From contig NC_134705.1 in assembly GCF_043290135.1 (NCBI RefSeq), forward strand, positions 54,157,771 to 54,221,770: a stretch of DNA of 64,000 nt. The letters run 5' to 3'. This DNA comes from Rhipicephalus microplus. Its lineage: Eukaryota; Arthropoda; Arachnida; Ixodida; Ixodidae. Made by a program: the position numbers and the translations under genes. The notes below the pieces were generated by a model, which worked only from the letters and a program-made list of their open reading frames with translations, was not told where the DNA came from and ran no database searches. Positions 1 through 10,466 of the stretch are shown in pieces; position 1 is the first letter of the stretch; each line of letters opens with the position of its first letter.

Positions 1-980
1 TTTGAATTACTATCTGAGGAGTGAATGCTTAATCCACATAAGGTATATTTGGAGGATAAAATATTTTAGACCTCTCAAGCTGTCAAACATTACGAGAAAA
101 AATTGCAAATTTCACAAAATAATTGTTTTGTCTATAATGAGACGCAACTTGCACCATGTGGTGGTTGAATTAAAGTAGACGTTGCACCTAAATCGAAGCA
201 AATAAACCGTTCTTTTCATGTGCCAAATTTTGTCATAGCAATTTATGTTTTGAGAAAAAGATCACAGCATATCCACGGAGTGAATGATGATGAATGGGGC
301 GTAGTGTTCGTCTGTCTGGACGCACAAACCAATGGACAGACAGTCTGCGCCAGTATGAACGAACAGAAAGACGGACGGACTCACGGACAGACCGACACAC
401 GGAAGCCTGGATGGATGGATGCAGAGACGAACGTACGAAAGCACAAATGTGCGGATGAAAGATTCGCCCTACGAATCATCATTTTGTCCGTGTATATGCT
501 GTGAAAACCACTAACGCCATCTATTATGCAACTCATCAAGTGGCTACATGATACTAGTACGACTACAGAGGAGGGAATGATCCACGGCCTCAAGAGCTTT
601 GCCCCTAATTGATTTTTGAAGTTCCAAGTTCCCCGTTCGCCATTTGGTCATACTGCAGCCGACGCCTCGAATTTCCCCATTGCCGTTGATGGGAAAATTA
701 AAAAAAAAATATTTTATTCCTCGAAATAGAAATTGTAATGAAACTTGTCACATACAAAGAACTGTTTATTTGCTTTCAATTTAGGTAGAAGGTGATTTTT
801 CATTGAACCACCACATGGTGCAAATTGCGTCTCAATACGGACAAAATTACACTTCTGTGAAATGAGTTATCTTTTTTCGTAGAGGTTAACAGCTTAAGGT
901 GTCTAAAAATAATTTTTCATCAAAATATCTTTTCTGTGAAGTAGGTAGTCACAGCTCAGATATTCATACAAAGTGCAGTA
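1..980. repeat. Large inverted repeat (foldback-like), left arm cut by window edge
   Basis: The left arm (about 1-245) reads as the reverse complement of the right arm (about 735-980). Matching blocks include the segment around the ACCACATGGTG palindrome (left about 155-170, right about 810-825), the ATGAGACGCAA block and the GCAAATAAAC block. The match continues outward to the first base of the window, so the true end lies to the left. The spacer (246-734) contains a separate element with its own terminal inverted repeats. No coding potential is seen. It could be a foldback transposon or two inverted copies of one repeat. Confidence 0.75.
262..504. mobile_element. Short element with ~40-bp terminal inverted repeats and internal GACGG-type minisatellite (copy A)
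   Basis: The left end starts TCACAGCATATCCACGGA and the right end is its near-perfect reverse complement over about 40 bases, both sharing an AATGATGAT block. The interior is a degenerate array of GGACGGAC/GGATGGAT-like words. Related ends and interiors occur at 25891-26432, 26690-26929 and 38785-39307. The apparent reading frames inside are products of the repeat. The transposon class is not known to me. Confidence 0.65.
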
Positions 981-3257
981 TAGCAATGAGAAAATGCAAA
1001 CATAACACACTCTGCCTAAATTCTTGCAGACGTAATTGGCCGAAAATTTGTATAATATTACCGAGTTTCAAACACCTTACTTAAGCTCCATTACTTAACA
1101 TGTTCCAAAATTGGTATAAAAAAAGGTGCGGTACTTGCAAAATAATTTTTTCACAAACAACACTCAAACAACAGTCTGGCAAGTTTGAAAGGCAACCACG
1201 AGACCAAAAACCTTTTTCTCTCCGATATATTCAAGCAGTTCACTCTTTTGAGTGCATTAAATCAGTACGATTTTTTTTCAAACACATTTGCCATAGCCAC
1301 AAAATTGGCTGGAAAATTTCGAATAAAGTGACCCTGTTGCCTTCAGTCAATTACCGTTGCATACTGCTAAATTAGGGCCATATGTTTCAATCATGCTGTC
1401 AGGGTGAGAAAGCATAACTCCTTCCCGATGCAGCGTAGGCTGTTCAGTGGCTGTGCGTGTTGTGTTCTTAGATAGATATGCTGCCCAGTCTTACAATTTG
1501 GCTGCAACACATGCTTAGATACCGTGCAGTATGTATAACATTAAAGTGTTTTCGTACAACAAAAAAAACTAATAATACGCTTCACATAGCGAAAATACCT
1601 TTAAAATCTGAAGTACTTAGCGAAGTTAAACGCCAAAGCGAGGCGATTACAATAAAACTTTGAATAACAAAAATATAATGAAAGTTGCACATGATGGAAA
1701 AAATCTGAATAAAATGTGCTCGAATGTTAGCAGTTATGTTCAAACAAGCGTTTGCGCTGTTCAAGTAGGCAATTCGACCACACACACAGACTAAAAATCT
1801 GTTCCAACAAAAGTCCAGCTTCAGTGCTCCATCCGCTACATAGGCACGGCTGTCGGCAGTGTCACGCTACGTTGCGGGTGAACGAAAATACCGGTGCAGA
1901 CAAATTTAGGGAAATTGAATGTATTAGCAAGTAGGCAAACTTCGCGAGGTGCACCTAACGCGAAACAATATTCTGTGTTGTCATCCGATGCATCAACCTG
2001 AGTTATCACGGTAGTGTTACCGCACAAACCGAAAAAGAACCGAAAAGAACGACATGAACACCACGGCCTTGTTTTCCGTTCTCGGTCTTTTTGTGCAATA
2101 AGAAAAAAAAGAAAGTAAATGAACTACCGACATGCCCAAGCATATGCGTCTTGCATACGGTTGATGCTTAGAGCTAACAGGCGCCGTCCGCACACATGTA
2201 TTAATTAGTAAACTAAAATTGATGTGCAGCACGAGCGGGCCCCGTTAAAAACGGCTTCCAACAAAGGGCACCGCAAAAATCTGTTCAATTTCTTCGCTGA
2301 ACCTCAGCGGCGCACGCTCACTCTGCTTTGTACTCCCAACGATCTAAACAAACAAACAAAAAAGCTTGCCCACAATCACACTTCGCCATCATCCCCGTGA
2401 AACAGTTCGGACAAATATTCTCGCTAAGTAAACAAATGCTGATTTGTCATCAACTAATTGAAAATAAAATTGTTCGAAGGCGTTATTCTCGTGCTCACGC
2501 AGTTAACAAAGCGCTGAACGGAACAACGTGAGAGCGATACTCACTATTTCAATTCGAGTGCTGCAGAATATGAATCCACACGTCCAGTCTTCAGGATGGT
2601 GCACTTTCGCAATAATCAGCACTGACAGAACACACTGGTGGAGCACAGAGCGCAGGCACATTTCAAACTAAACACCGACTAATAAACTCTACCGATCGAG
2701 AAGCCACGCGCACCACACGCACACACACGGGAGGGTTTTTCGCCAGCGCAAGCAGTGACATGTAAGACGATGTCGACCCCTTTCCCGCGCTGTGCGCCCG
2801 GCGCGCAGCAATACTGGGCAGGCAAGGTTGTCTAGGCGCCTTGTGGCGCTCTCAGACCAGCTAGATGCGGTTTAACGCTAGCTCCGGCCCTCTGCTGATA
2901 GCACGGGCGCTGCTTTTTTTTTTTTTTTTTGCGGCAGCGATCTGTTGCGTTATACTCGTCCTTTAACAATGCATCTGAATCGCAGTGAACATAGTGACGG
3001 TGCAGTGTGGCCAGCACGAGCTACTAGTCAGAACACGCATTTGTAATATTGAGGAGCAATGTTTAGCGCACCTTCACCGACCTAATGTAGTGAATTTTTG
3101 TAAAAAAGCTAAGCTCATGCTTTTTGCTTAGCTGCATGGGTCTTTAGGGACTGTACATTCAAGGTCACCCAGGCGATATTTTATCAGCACTTTCATTTCG
3201 GTAAAGACATTGCAACATTGCATGCATCGGCCGTCACAAAATTCGATGAGAACATAT
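981..3257. other. No gene recognised; AT-rich then GC-richer flank
   Basis: I see no convincing coding exon. The inverted-repeat arm may run on to about 1380. A run of 17 T lies at 2914-2930, next to a CpG-richer stretch (about 2700-2900). Short open frames here resemble no family I recognise. Confidence 0.5.
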
Positions 3258-3442
3258 TGCTACGCGCGTACTGCTAGGAAGACGAAGACGACAGCGCATA
3301 CGCGCATCTGCACGCTTTTATGCAGCAAGCAATAACAAGAAAGAAGAGGAACGCTCTGGCACGCAGTAAATAAAAATACTGACCTGCTGGTACTTTCTCG
3401 ACCTGTTGATTACTACTTCTGTCTTCACGTTGTGGGAATACA
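3258..3442 (+). repeat. Solo LTR related to the gypsy element at 53095-58475 (boundaries approximate)
   Basis: The segment shares ordered blocks with the 181-bp LTRs at 53095 and 58295: ACAGCGCATACGCGCATCTG, GCTTTTATGCAG, GAGGAACxCTCTGGC and CTGTCTTCACGTT. No gag or pol lies on either side, so it looks like a solo LTR left by recombination. Target duplications are not clear and the right end is uncertain. Confidence 0.65.
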
Positions 3443-4322
3443 TTTGTACTTAGCTTGCAGTCCCTGGAACAAGACCACAGCTGAGAATATTTCATCAATG
3501 CTGTTTTCTCACTACCTACAAAGTCAAGGCTTTGACCGAAGCACGTCTGCTGGGAAAGTTACATAAGTTAAAAGAAGGGGATCCACAAAAAAACGGGGAG
3601 AGGGAGAGAGAGAACTAGAGAATGCGTTTTGGCTCTCCTGAGGAGAGCTCTGTTCGCAATTTAGTCCACAAGGTTCCCGTCATTGTGAGCAAGGCTGCGT
3701 CAAGGTCATCGAAATGTCCTTATTCTGCAATTTTTTTTATGATCGCTGTCCTCTTCCTAATTTCCATGACGCACTCTTAAGGACACATGAAGAGAACATT
3801 CGCTACAGTAATTAAATAAAACGTGCCTGCTAAAAATACATGACGTCAATGTTCGTTTTTAAGGAACCTGATGGCCTGCTGACGTGGTTATTATGGCTAA
3901 ACAACTGTGCTGTTTTTTTTGCAGGTGGTGGACGTTTTATCTCCAGCTTTAAAAGCTTCGATATTACGGGGGAGGGGGGGAGGGGGTAGTGTTCTATGCA
4001 TGGCTACACCAATGTGCGCAACATTACCTTGTTCAGGCAAATCAGTGTACTTTGTGAGTGTTGACTAATCACGCAAATGACACAGATGAAAGAAACAGGT
4101 ACAGGAGAATTGGCCCTTACTCTATTGAACAAACGTCGCTCCTGTTGTATCTTCCATCTTATAGCAGTTTGCGTGCTTTATCGATGAAAACTGCGTTTCG
4201 ATCACATTACTTTCTGCTTCGATTCATTACTAGACTCGCACGCAGCTAGTAGTGGGAGCTTTGCTGGTATCAAGATGGTTAACGTATACTAACAGTATAA
4301 GCAAAACGGCTCGAAAATGTGC
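3443..4322. other. No gene recognised
   Basis: The stretch contains a GA-rich tract (about 3597-3615) and a G-rich tract (3970-3987). No conserved coding segment or known repeat was identified. Confidence 0.45.
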
Positions 4323-4336
4323 ATTTGTAGCCTTGT

Positions 4337-4468
4337 AGGCACGTGTGCTCAGATTTGGGTGCACGTTAAAGAACCCCAGGTGATCGAAATTTTCGGCGTC
4401 CTCCACTACAGCGTCTCTCATAATCGTATGGTGGTTTTGGGTGATTAAACCCTACATATAAATCAATT
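4337..4468 (+). mobile_element. 5'-truncated tRNA-derived SINE (Ruka-like), exact 14-bp target duplication
   Basis: The body runs from the GTGCACGTTAAAGAACCCC block to the GTGGTTTTGGGTGATTAAAC block and ends in an AAATCAATT tail. It is flanked by identical copies of ATTTGTAGCCTTGT at 4323-4336 and 4469-4482. The tRNA-like head is missing. Similar bodies occur at 15915, 26044, about 26441, 41205, 43228 and 58520. The family name is from memory of tick SINEs. Confidence 0.85.
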
Positions 4469-4649
4469 ATTTGTAGCCTTGTTCATTACACTCCAAATAT
4501 AAGGGTGTAAATGGGGTGTTTTGAGGGAGTTTTATTTACGAACACCTCAAGTTTCAAAAATGGGGCGTAAAAAGGGTGTTCATATGAGTGCTTTTAATGC
4601 GAACACCCGTTTTGCACCTTTTAGGGTGTAATTTTTTCAGAGTGTTGTG

Positions 4650-5055
4650 AATAACAGCCGTGCTGGAATGTGGTTTGCTGAGCAGGCTGTTGCTTTGTCC
4701 CATATCAAGCACTCTTAGTGACGTAAGGAGAGTATCGGCGATGGAAGTTAGCAGGGGATTAGGAAAACCTGCTTGTTGAAGGCGATGATCTTGGTTTGAA
4801 AAACTACATTCTACCTGGGGGTGACAAGAGCGAGTTAGAGCGGTCTTTAGGCAAGAAAAAGCGATGCCACGCTTGACTAGCTTTGAATGGCGTGACGTAA
4901 AAGGAAGAAGGCTTTTCTTTGAGCGTGGCTCGTACCGCCAACAGACATGGTCCACCAAAAAAAGCATTTCCAAGTCTAGAAATTGTAGATTGTCATCAGA
5001 AATAAGCTCCAACGTTAATTCAAGTTGCTTCATTGCTTCATTCCTTGGCTGCCAA
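4650..5055 (-). pseudogene. Penelope-like element fragment, truncated RT, inverted relative to the next copy
   Basis: On the minus strand this encodes the end of a Penelope-type reverse transcriptase: a FLDLE motif, then HVCWRYEPRSKK and HSKLVKRGIAFSC, then the AGFPNPLL stretch. The same protein segment is encoded on the plus strand at about 6165-6540, roughly 85% alike by eye. The fragment lacks the upstream RT and the downstream GIY-YIG endonuclease. At its lower-coordinate end homology stops near 4650 and runs into a sequence rich in GGTGTT and AACACC words (4490-4645) that I do not recognise. Its 5' end abuts the oppositely oriented copy at about 5055-5070. Confidence 0.8.
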
Positions 5056-5065
5056 AAAAGAGAGG

Positions 5066-7215
5066 CTGACGCACCCCACCAGCACAAGAAGTCGTCGTCC
5101 TTGGAGACGTTGCTGTTTCTGCAGGTGTAAAAAAGGTGTTGCAAAATTGACCGAAATTCTGTGAGCATCCAAACCTGGACAAGGTGGAGCTCATTGGCCT
5201 CGTAAGAAGCACCGTTGGACGAGTAAAAGATGACGAAATTGGTCGACTCGTCCAGGAGGGAGTTGATTGCTTTCCGCAAGACGTCAAGACGGCTCAACAA
5301 CGGTCTAGTGCCATAGTCGCCAGCCCACGAAGAGCCGAGGTCAAGCTTATCCAATCTGATAAGGAAGGAGGGTTTGTGTTTATGCCTAAGCATTTGCATG
5401 ACAGCAAGGCTGAAGAAGCCCCGCGGAAGAATTTCAAGGTGCTCCCAGCCATCAAAGGAGCTAGAGTGAGGACGCAAGCGGCAAAACTGTGCGACGAAGT
5501 GGGGCTAACCACTTTGGCAAAGTCCGTAAAAACGGCATAGGGCCTGAGCCTTCGGTCTTTTTTTTCAGTGAATACACACAAAGAAAGCAATCTCTTCAGA
5601 GCAATCGTTTCCGAGCGCGGTACTTGGCAGCATCCTGTTGCCTTGTATCTGCAGAGGTCTTTAGCAGTCCTGCCCATTGATGACCCCTGTCGAATCAAGA
5701 GCCCAGACACTGTCAGTGATTACCTCCGGACTGAGTGCTCGAAACGAGTAAGCGCCTTCTGTGTTGATGGCAAGGACTTAATTTATTCTTTACCTCATGT
5801 CCTTGTGTGCGATTAAGTTAGCCAGTTTATTGAGCGTTATGGCTGCACCAAATTTCAGAATGCACGTGGAATTCTTGTTCACAGGCTTTTAGAAATACTG
5901 CGCTTTTATGTGCTTTCGAGCTTTGTACTTTAAAGGACACATTATACACTCAGCAGGAAGGAGTGTGCATTGACGCTTCTTTAGCTTCGGTTCTTGGTGA
6001 CCTTTTACTCGCACGGTATGACAGAAGTCTCATGGCTAACCTTCATCAGACAAGCACAGTTAAAGTGTTCGGCTACGTTGAAGATTTTTTAGTGTTTCAC
6101 CCCATCGACCAATTTGACCCTCGACGAACCACCTGTGAGAATTTTCACGTATTTCGGCATGAAATGAAGAAACTTGTTAACGTTGGAGCTTATTTCTCAT
6201 GATAAGCTACGATTTCTAGACATAGAAATGCTTTTTTTGGTGGACCATGTCTGATGGCGGTACGAGCCACGCTAAAAGAAAAACCTTCTTCTTTTTTCGT
6301 CTGCCCATTCTAAGCTAGTCAAGGGTGGCATCGCTTTTTCTTGTCTAAAGGCAGCTCTAACTCGCTCTTGTCACCACCAGGTAGAGTGTAGTTTTTCAAA
6401 CCAAGTTCATCGCTTTCGACAAGCAGGTTTTCCTAATCCCCTGCTAACTTCCATCACCGAGACTCTCCTTACGCCACAAAGAGTGCTTCATACGGGACAA
6501 TGCAACAGCCTACTCAACAAACCACATTCCAGCACGGCTGCTATTCCCTACGTACACGAGGTTTCCCATAGACAAACGAAGGTCGCTGGAAAAATAGGTG
6601 TACGAGCTGTCTTCTGCGAACACGACAAGCTCGCTGGGCTATGTCGCGGAGTTAATAGTGAAGAACGTAAGAAAGAAGCATGTACTGAGAAACACGCTAC
6701 GCGCTATGTTGAATGTGTTTTATCGATTGTATACAATATATTGTTTACATGCGGGTTATGTTACATTGGCCAAACAGGCCCATGCATTATTCATTGCCTG
6801 AGGGAGCACGCTCACTCTCTAAATAGCTCCGTTCCCAGCCACTTGACGGACCATTGTAAAAAGTGTGGCTGCCAGCCAATTTTCACAAGTGTGTGATTAT
6901 GGGGCGATATAAAAATCAGCGCGAGTGCAAGATTAGCGAAGCCTTCTCTATTCAACAATTTGGTGCTTCCTGTGTTAGCTTACCTTCAATTTTTCTTCAC
7001 GGCTGTGAATTTTATTATGTAGAGTCCCCTGATATGACTGGCTCTTGATAAGGTAGGCCGTTCGGCACATGTATGTACGAATTCGCTCATGTTGCGTAGT
7101 TATGCGCAGAATCTGTTTTCCAATATATTGCAGTTAGATTGCAATAAACTTTGATTGTTAGTTCAGCGCTCTGTTCTCGTCTCTTCTATCTCCTCCTGTC
7201 GTTTGCGCTGTTAAG
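5066..7215 (+). pseudogene. Penelope-like retroelement: reverse transcriptase plus GIY-YIG endonuclease, inactivated
   Basis: The reading frame begins before GVKKVLQN and is broken by a TGA shortly after. It continues with SDKEGGFVFM (about 5355), THKESNLFRAIVSERGTWQ (about 5570), KDLIYSLPH (about 5770) and the GDLLLARYDRSL region (about 5996). The catalytic box reads YVED at 6074-6085 where the family has YVDD. The HSKLVKGGIAF block follows near 6310. The endonuclease (VYNI at about 6729, CYIGQTG at about 6759) keeps YIG, but the position normally Arg before LREH is Cys (CGC to TGC is one CpG transition). A C-terminal EAFSIQQFGASCV block ends at 7048, and a CAATAAAC stretch follows (7141). 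Several stops and frameshifts make it non-functional. The family is Penelope-like elements, which use an RT related to telomerase. Confidence 0.85.
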
Positions 7216-8616
7216 CACTTTCTTCGTCTACTACCCTTAATTCATCAGCGTTTATCCTGCCTACACGTTTTACACTCGGCCCGTGTCCATCTTTTCTTCT
7301 TGATATCAACTATCATATACTTAACTCTGATTTGTCTCCTGTACCAGTGTCGTATTGACATTTTATTGTTTAGGCAGAAGCCTTAGATACCTCCACAAAT
7401 GTGAAAATTCAGCGTCACCATTGCCTGTGATGCCGGGCGAATGCTTAGGCGAATTCTAGGTCTAAAGCGAAAGCTAAGAAATCCAGTGAGTTTGTTTCAC
7501 TATGGCGTTATGAACTGAAACAACTTGTTTTACTGCCCTTGCTAAAATGCGCAGACCAAATCACTTGCAGCTCTTCAGCTCGCATATATCCCCGACCGAG
7601 TACCGTGGACACCATTCTGGAATGTCATCCAGAGAGCTCATTGCGAGTGAAGGTGAGGAAAGCAGCCCTAAGCTTCTTGAAGGTAACAGACTTGGACCAG
7701 CAGTCAGAATTACTGTGACGTGTGACTGAGTCCACGTGCCGTCCTCTCTCCTTCTTTCCGTCTTTCAACCTCCCTCATTTTTGTCCCTAGTGTAGGGTAC
7801 CATACCAGTCGCTCCGGGTTGCTTAACATGTCTGTCTTTCGTTGCGCTCTCGTTCTCTGGTGTGTTGCTTTGTACTGACTAAAAATGAAATGCTTTGAAC
7901 GCCTAATTTTTGATCAGATATCTCATAGCTGATATGCAATTTATGACGAGGCCGCAATGTTTCGGCGCCCCGTTGACGCAGCGTCATCGGTCGTGATTTA
8001 TGCTTCCTTACTTGATTTCATTTTCAGTAAAAGAAAGCCTTGAGAAACATTGGTAGCACCAGTTATTAAACATGGTTCTTCAAGCACTGCTTCCAGCAGA
8101 CGAATACGAACGGCCTGCATAAAGTGTTTAATAACTTCGCCATTTGCATGCATAAGTGGTATAATGGTGGTGCAAGGTTTACGTCGATTCAAAGGAATAA
8201 TAATTTTTTGCGCTTGCAACTATGCTGCGTGTGTTTCAGAAGAGAGCAGAGAGCAGTACTTGTGCATGACACTTGTGCGCATCATGCTACCTCTATAATA
8301 CTAATACCATCATGGCTTCGCTTATTTCTAGAGACAAAATGTTTTCACCGAATTTTTGTTAGTTGTAAGCATAGGTGATATTACGCGCTGCACTGCGTAA
8401 CATTACCAAAAGCATCCTCTCTACATTCAGTATTGACTTCTTTATTTTAAATTCAAAGCACCAAATGAAGTCTTCAGAAAAATTATAGCCAGTCTAATTA
8501 CCTTTCGAGAGCTGAAATACGGAACATATAAAATACTTGTGGATTTTGTATCATGAAAGGAACTGACAACTCTGCTTTCGCTTGCTCTTTACTCCCAAAA
8601 GAACGATTTCTCATAG
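7216..8616. other. No gene recognised; flank upstream of P450 exons
   Basis: I searched for earlier P450 exons (C-helix WxxxR, F-G region) and found none. The next exon must lie further left, outside the window, or be too short to recognise. Confidence 0.4.
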
Positions 8617-8857
8617 GCAACGTGAAAACCTTCCTGATAGCAGGGACTTTCAGCACGACAAACACGATGCATTGGCACCTTTTGAACTTTGCGACCAGAC
8701 CAGAATTACAAAGAAGAGTGCAGCAGGAAATTGACGAAGTCATTGGCTCCGAGAGATTGCCCACTTGGGATGACCGGAGGCATATGCCTTATACGTTAGC
8801 CTGCTCCTGGGAAATTCATCGATGGAAGCCGGCCCCACCACTTGGAATGCCAAGAGA
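8617..8857 (+). CDS. Cytochrome P450, exon with I-helix and K-helix (CYP2-clan-like; partial gene)
   Basis: This is the first of three recognisable 3' exons of a P450 monooxygenase, normally a haem enzyme of the ER membrane that oxidises small lipophilic compounds. The acceptor is TTTCTCATAG and the donor GTAAGT at 8858. The exon starts at codon position 2 and ends at codon position 2. It encodes the I-helix segment NVKTFLIAGTFSTTNT, then HWHLLNFATRPELQRRVQQE, and the K-helix ExxR motif as EIHR, followed by PLGMPRE. The usual A-G-x-(D/E)-T-(T/S) oxygen-activation motif reads AGTFST, with Phe at the acidic position and Ser at the Thr. The exon is fully open. About 204 residues are covered by the three exons, compared with about 500 for a whole P450. 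The substrate cannot be told. Confidence 0.9.
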
Positions 8858-10275
8858 GTAAGTCCACTATAATTCCTGCTACTCACGTTAAGTGACTTGC
8901 TATGCTTCAAATGAAAAAAAAAAACCCATGAACTGTAGTTTTATGCTTGACCCATAGTTGGGCAGAAAAGTGCAACTCACTCAGACTCAATCAATAGTTA
9001 TATTGTCTGCTTTGGATGCACTCGAACTCTAAGGCGTCAAAATGTTCCTGAGATGGACACACTCCGGCACACTATCAAAAAAATTTTCTCTGATCAAACT
9101 AAGTCCGGCTTGAGCTCCCCAAATTTTCACTTACCCGGACTTATTCAGAGACAGACTCTCGGCTTGATTTGAGTAGGAGTCCAAGTGAGTCAAATCATCA
9201 CTGTGTTCACCAACCTGGGGACCGAACCGGCATTTCTACAAGTATACTTGTCCTCCACGAGGCTACAACGTTACTTTAAAGCTAATACTTCAGTGCTCGT
9301 TCTGTACTTCAAGGCTAGAGCTTTACAGATCTACAAACTTAGTTTTAGTCTTCGAGTATGCAAGTCTGTTTGTATTAATGTCGGCTCGAGGAGACTAGCC
9401 TTGTCCACACACATTTTTCATGGCAATCTCTCATTTTCGCCTTTCTGTCGTTTTTTTTCATTGCTGTCGTCGAGGTCATTCAAGTTGGGTTTGCTTATAG
9501 CTGGCAATTTACCATGTCTATATTATGAAACTTAGAACAATAAGTCGCACCACGTACCAACCATTATACACACTAATATCTGCAGCGCTGCGAAATATTG
9601 CTTAGGTCTTTCAATTGTGAAGTTGTCAGTGCCTGTTATGTCAACGCCTACATGCCGAACAGATAGTGGGGAATGGTGGCTCTCGCTCTCAAAAAAGCAG
9701 ACGTGAATAATTAACCGAACCTTCTGGGATTTCACAAGACATCCATGCCTCCGTGGCTGACGTCATACCGCGAGGTGCAGCTAGGCCTCAGTTCTCCCAC
9801 ATTGGGTAATATTGCACACAAAGATCATTGAGAAAATGCAGCCATTTATATTGACGGTGTGCGTGAAATCAGGCCACTTGCCACTCCGATGAATTTTTTT
9901 CGCAGTCAGGCTTTTCCGCGAATATAAAGGAGAAAGCCGCCGCTTCTTAACACCGCTACTGTGGAGACATATCTCTCTCGAAGACAATGTTTTGAGGTGG
10001 ATAGTTTACAGCCAAGTTTCTTAATTTCACATAACAGTGATCATTTATTTCCCAACAATATTTTGGAAAATAATAATTGGGCTTTACTGCATGGTATGTA
10101 TACGTAGTGGCATATGCGGTTAAATAGAACACTGGCATCTGAACTGTGTTTTTTTCATGGTTTAAGTGGACCGCTTACGTACACGTCCCGAAAGACGAAG
10201 AAGACAGGTACCTCTTCTTTTCACATGCACACTTCTTACGTTGCTTTTGCGCCATGTGATTCTTGCTACATACAG
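8858..10275 (+). other. P450 intron between I/K-helix exon and PERF exon
   Basis: A GT-AG intron, phase 2. It holds a degenerate GACTC/ACTCGGAC-rich stretch (about 8960-9200) that looks like an old repeat. No other gene was recognised. Confidence 0.75.
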
Positions 10276-10466
10276 AGCAAACAAAGACGTTCTGGTCGAC
10301 AACTTTATCATACCAAGAGGAACTGTCGTCATTTTTAATCTGTGGGCAGCACACTACGACGGCAATATTTGGCGCGAACCACATCGTTTTGACCCTGGCC
10401 GATTTCTTGACAAGGATGGGGTCTTTCTGCCAGAGAAGCTCGAGGATGTTATTCCGTTTTCAGCCG
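10276..10466 (+). CDS. Cytochrome P450, exon with meander/PERF region
   Basis: The acceptor is TACATACAG and the donor GTAAGT at 10467. Joining the previous exon restores PLGMPRE-ANKDVLVDN in frame (GA + A gives Glu). The exon encodes FIIPRGTVVIFNLWAAHYD, then the PERF-like REPHRFDPGRFLD, and ends in VIPFSAG, where the haem loop begins. Its length (191 bp) fits phase 2 entry and phase 1 exit. No stop or frameshift is present. The FDPGRFLD..G pattern and the following loop point to the CYP2 clan, by family knowledge. Confidence 0.92.

Noticed and set aside
220..593. Open frames through the left-edge repeat
   Set aside because: They run through the minisatellite element with no protein family resemblance.
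1..8616. Upstream P450 exons
   Set aside because: No segment with P450 N-terminal motifs was found.
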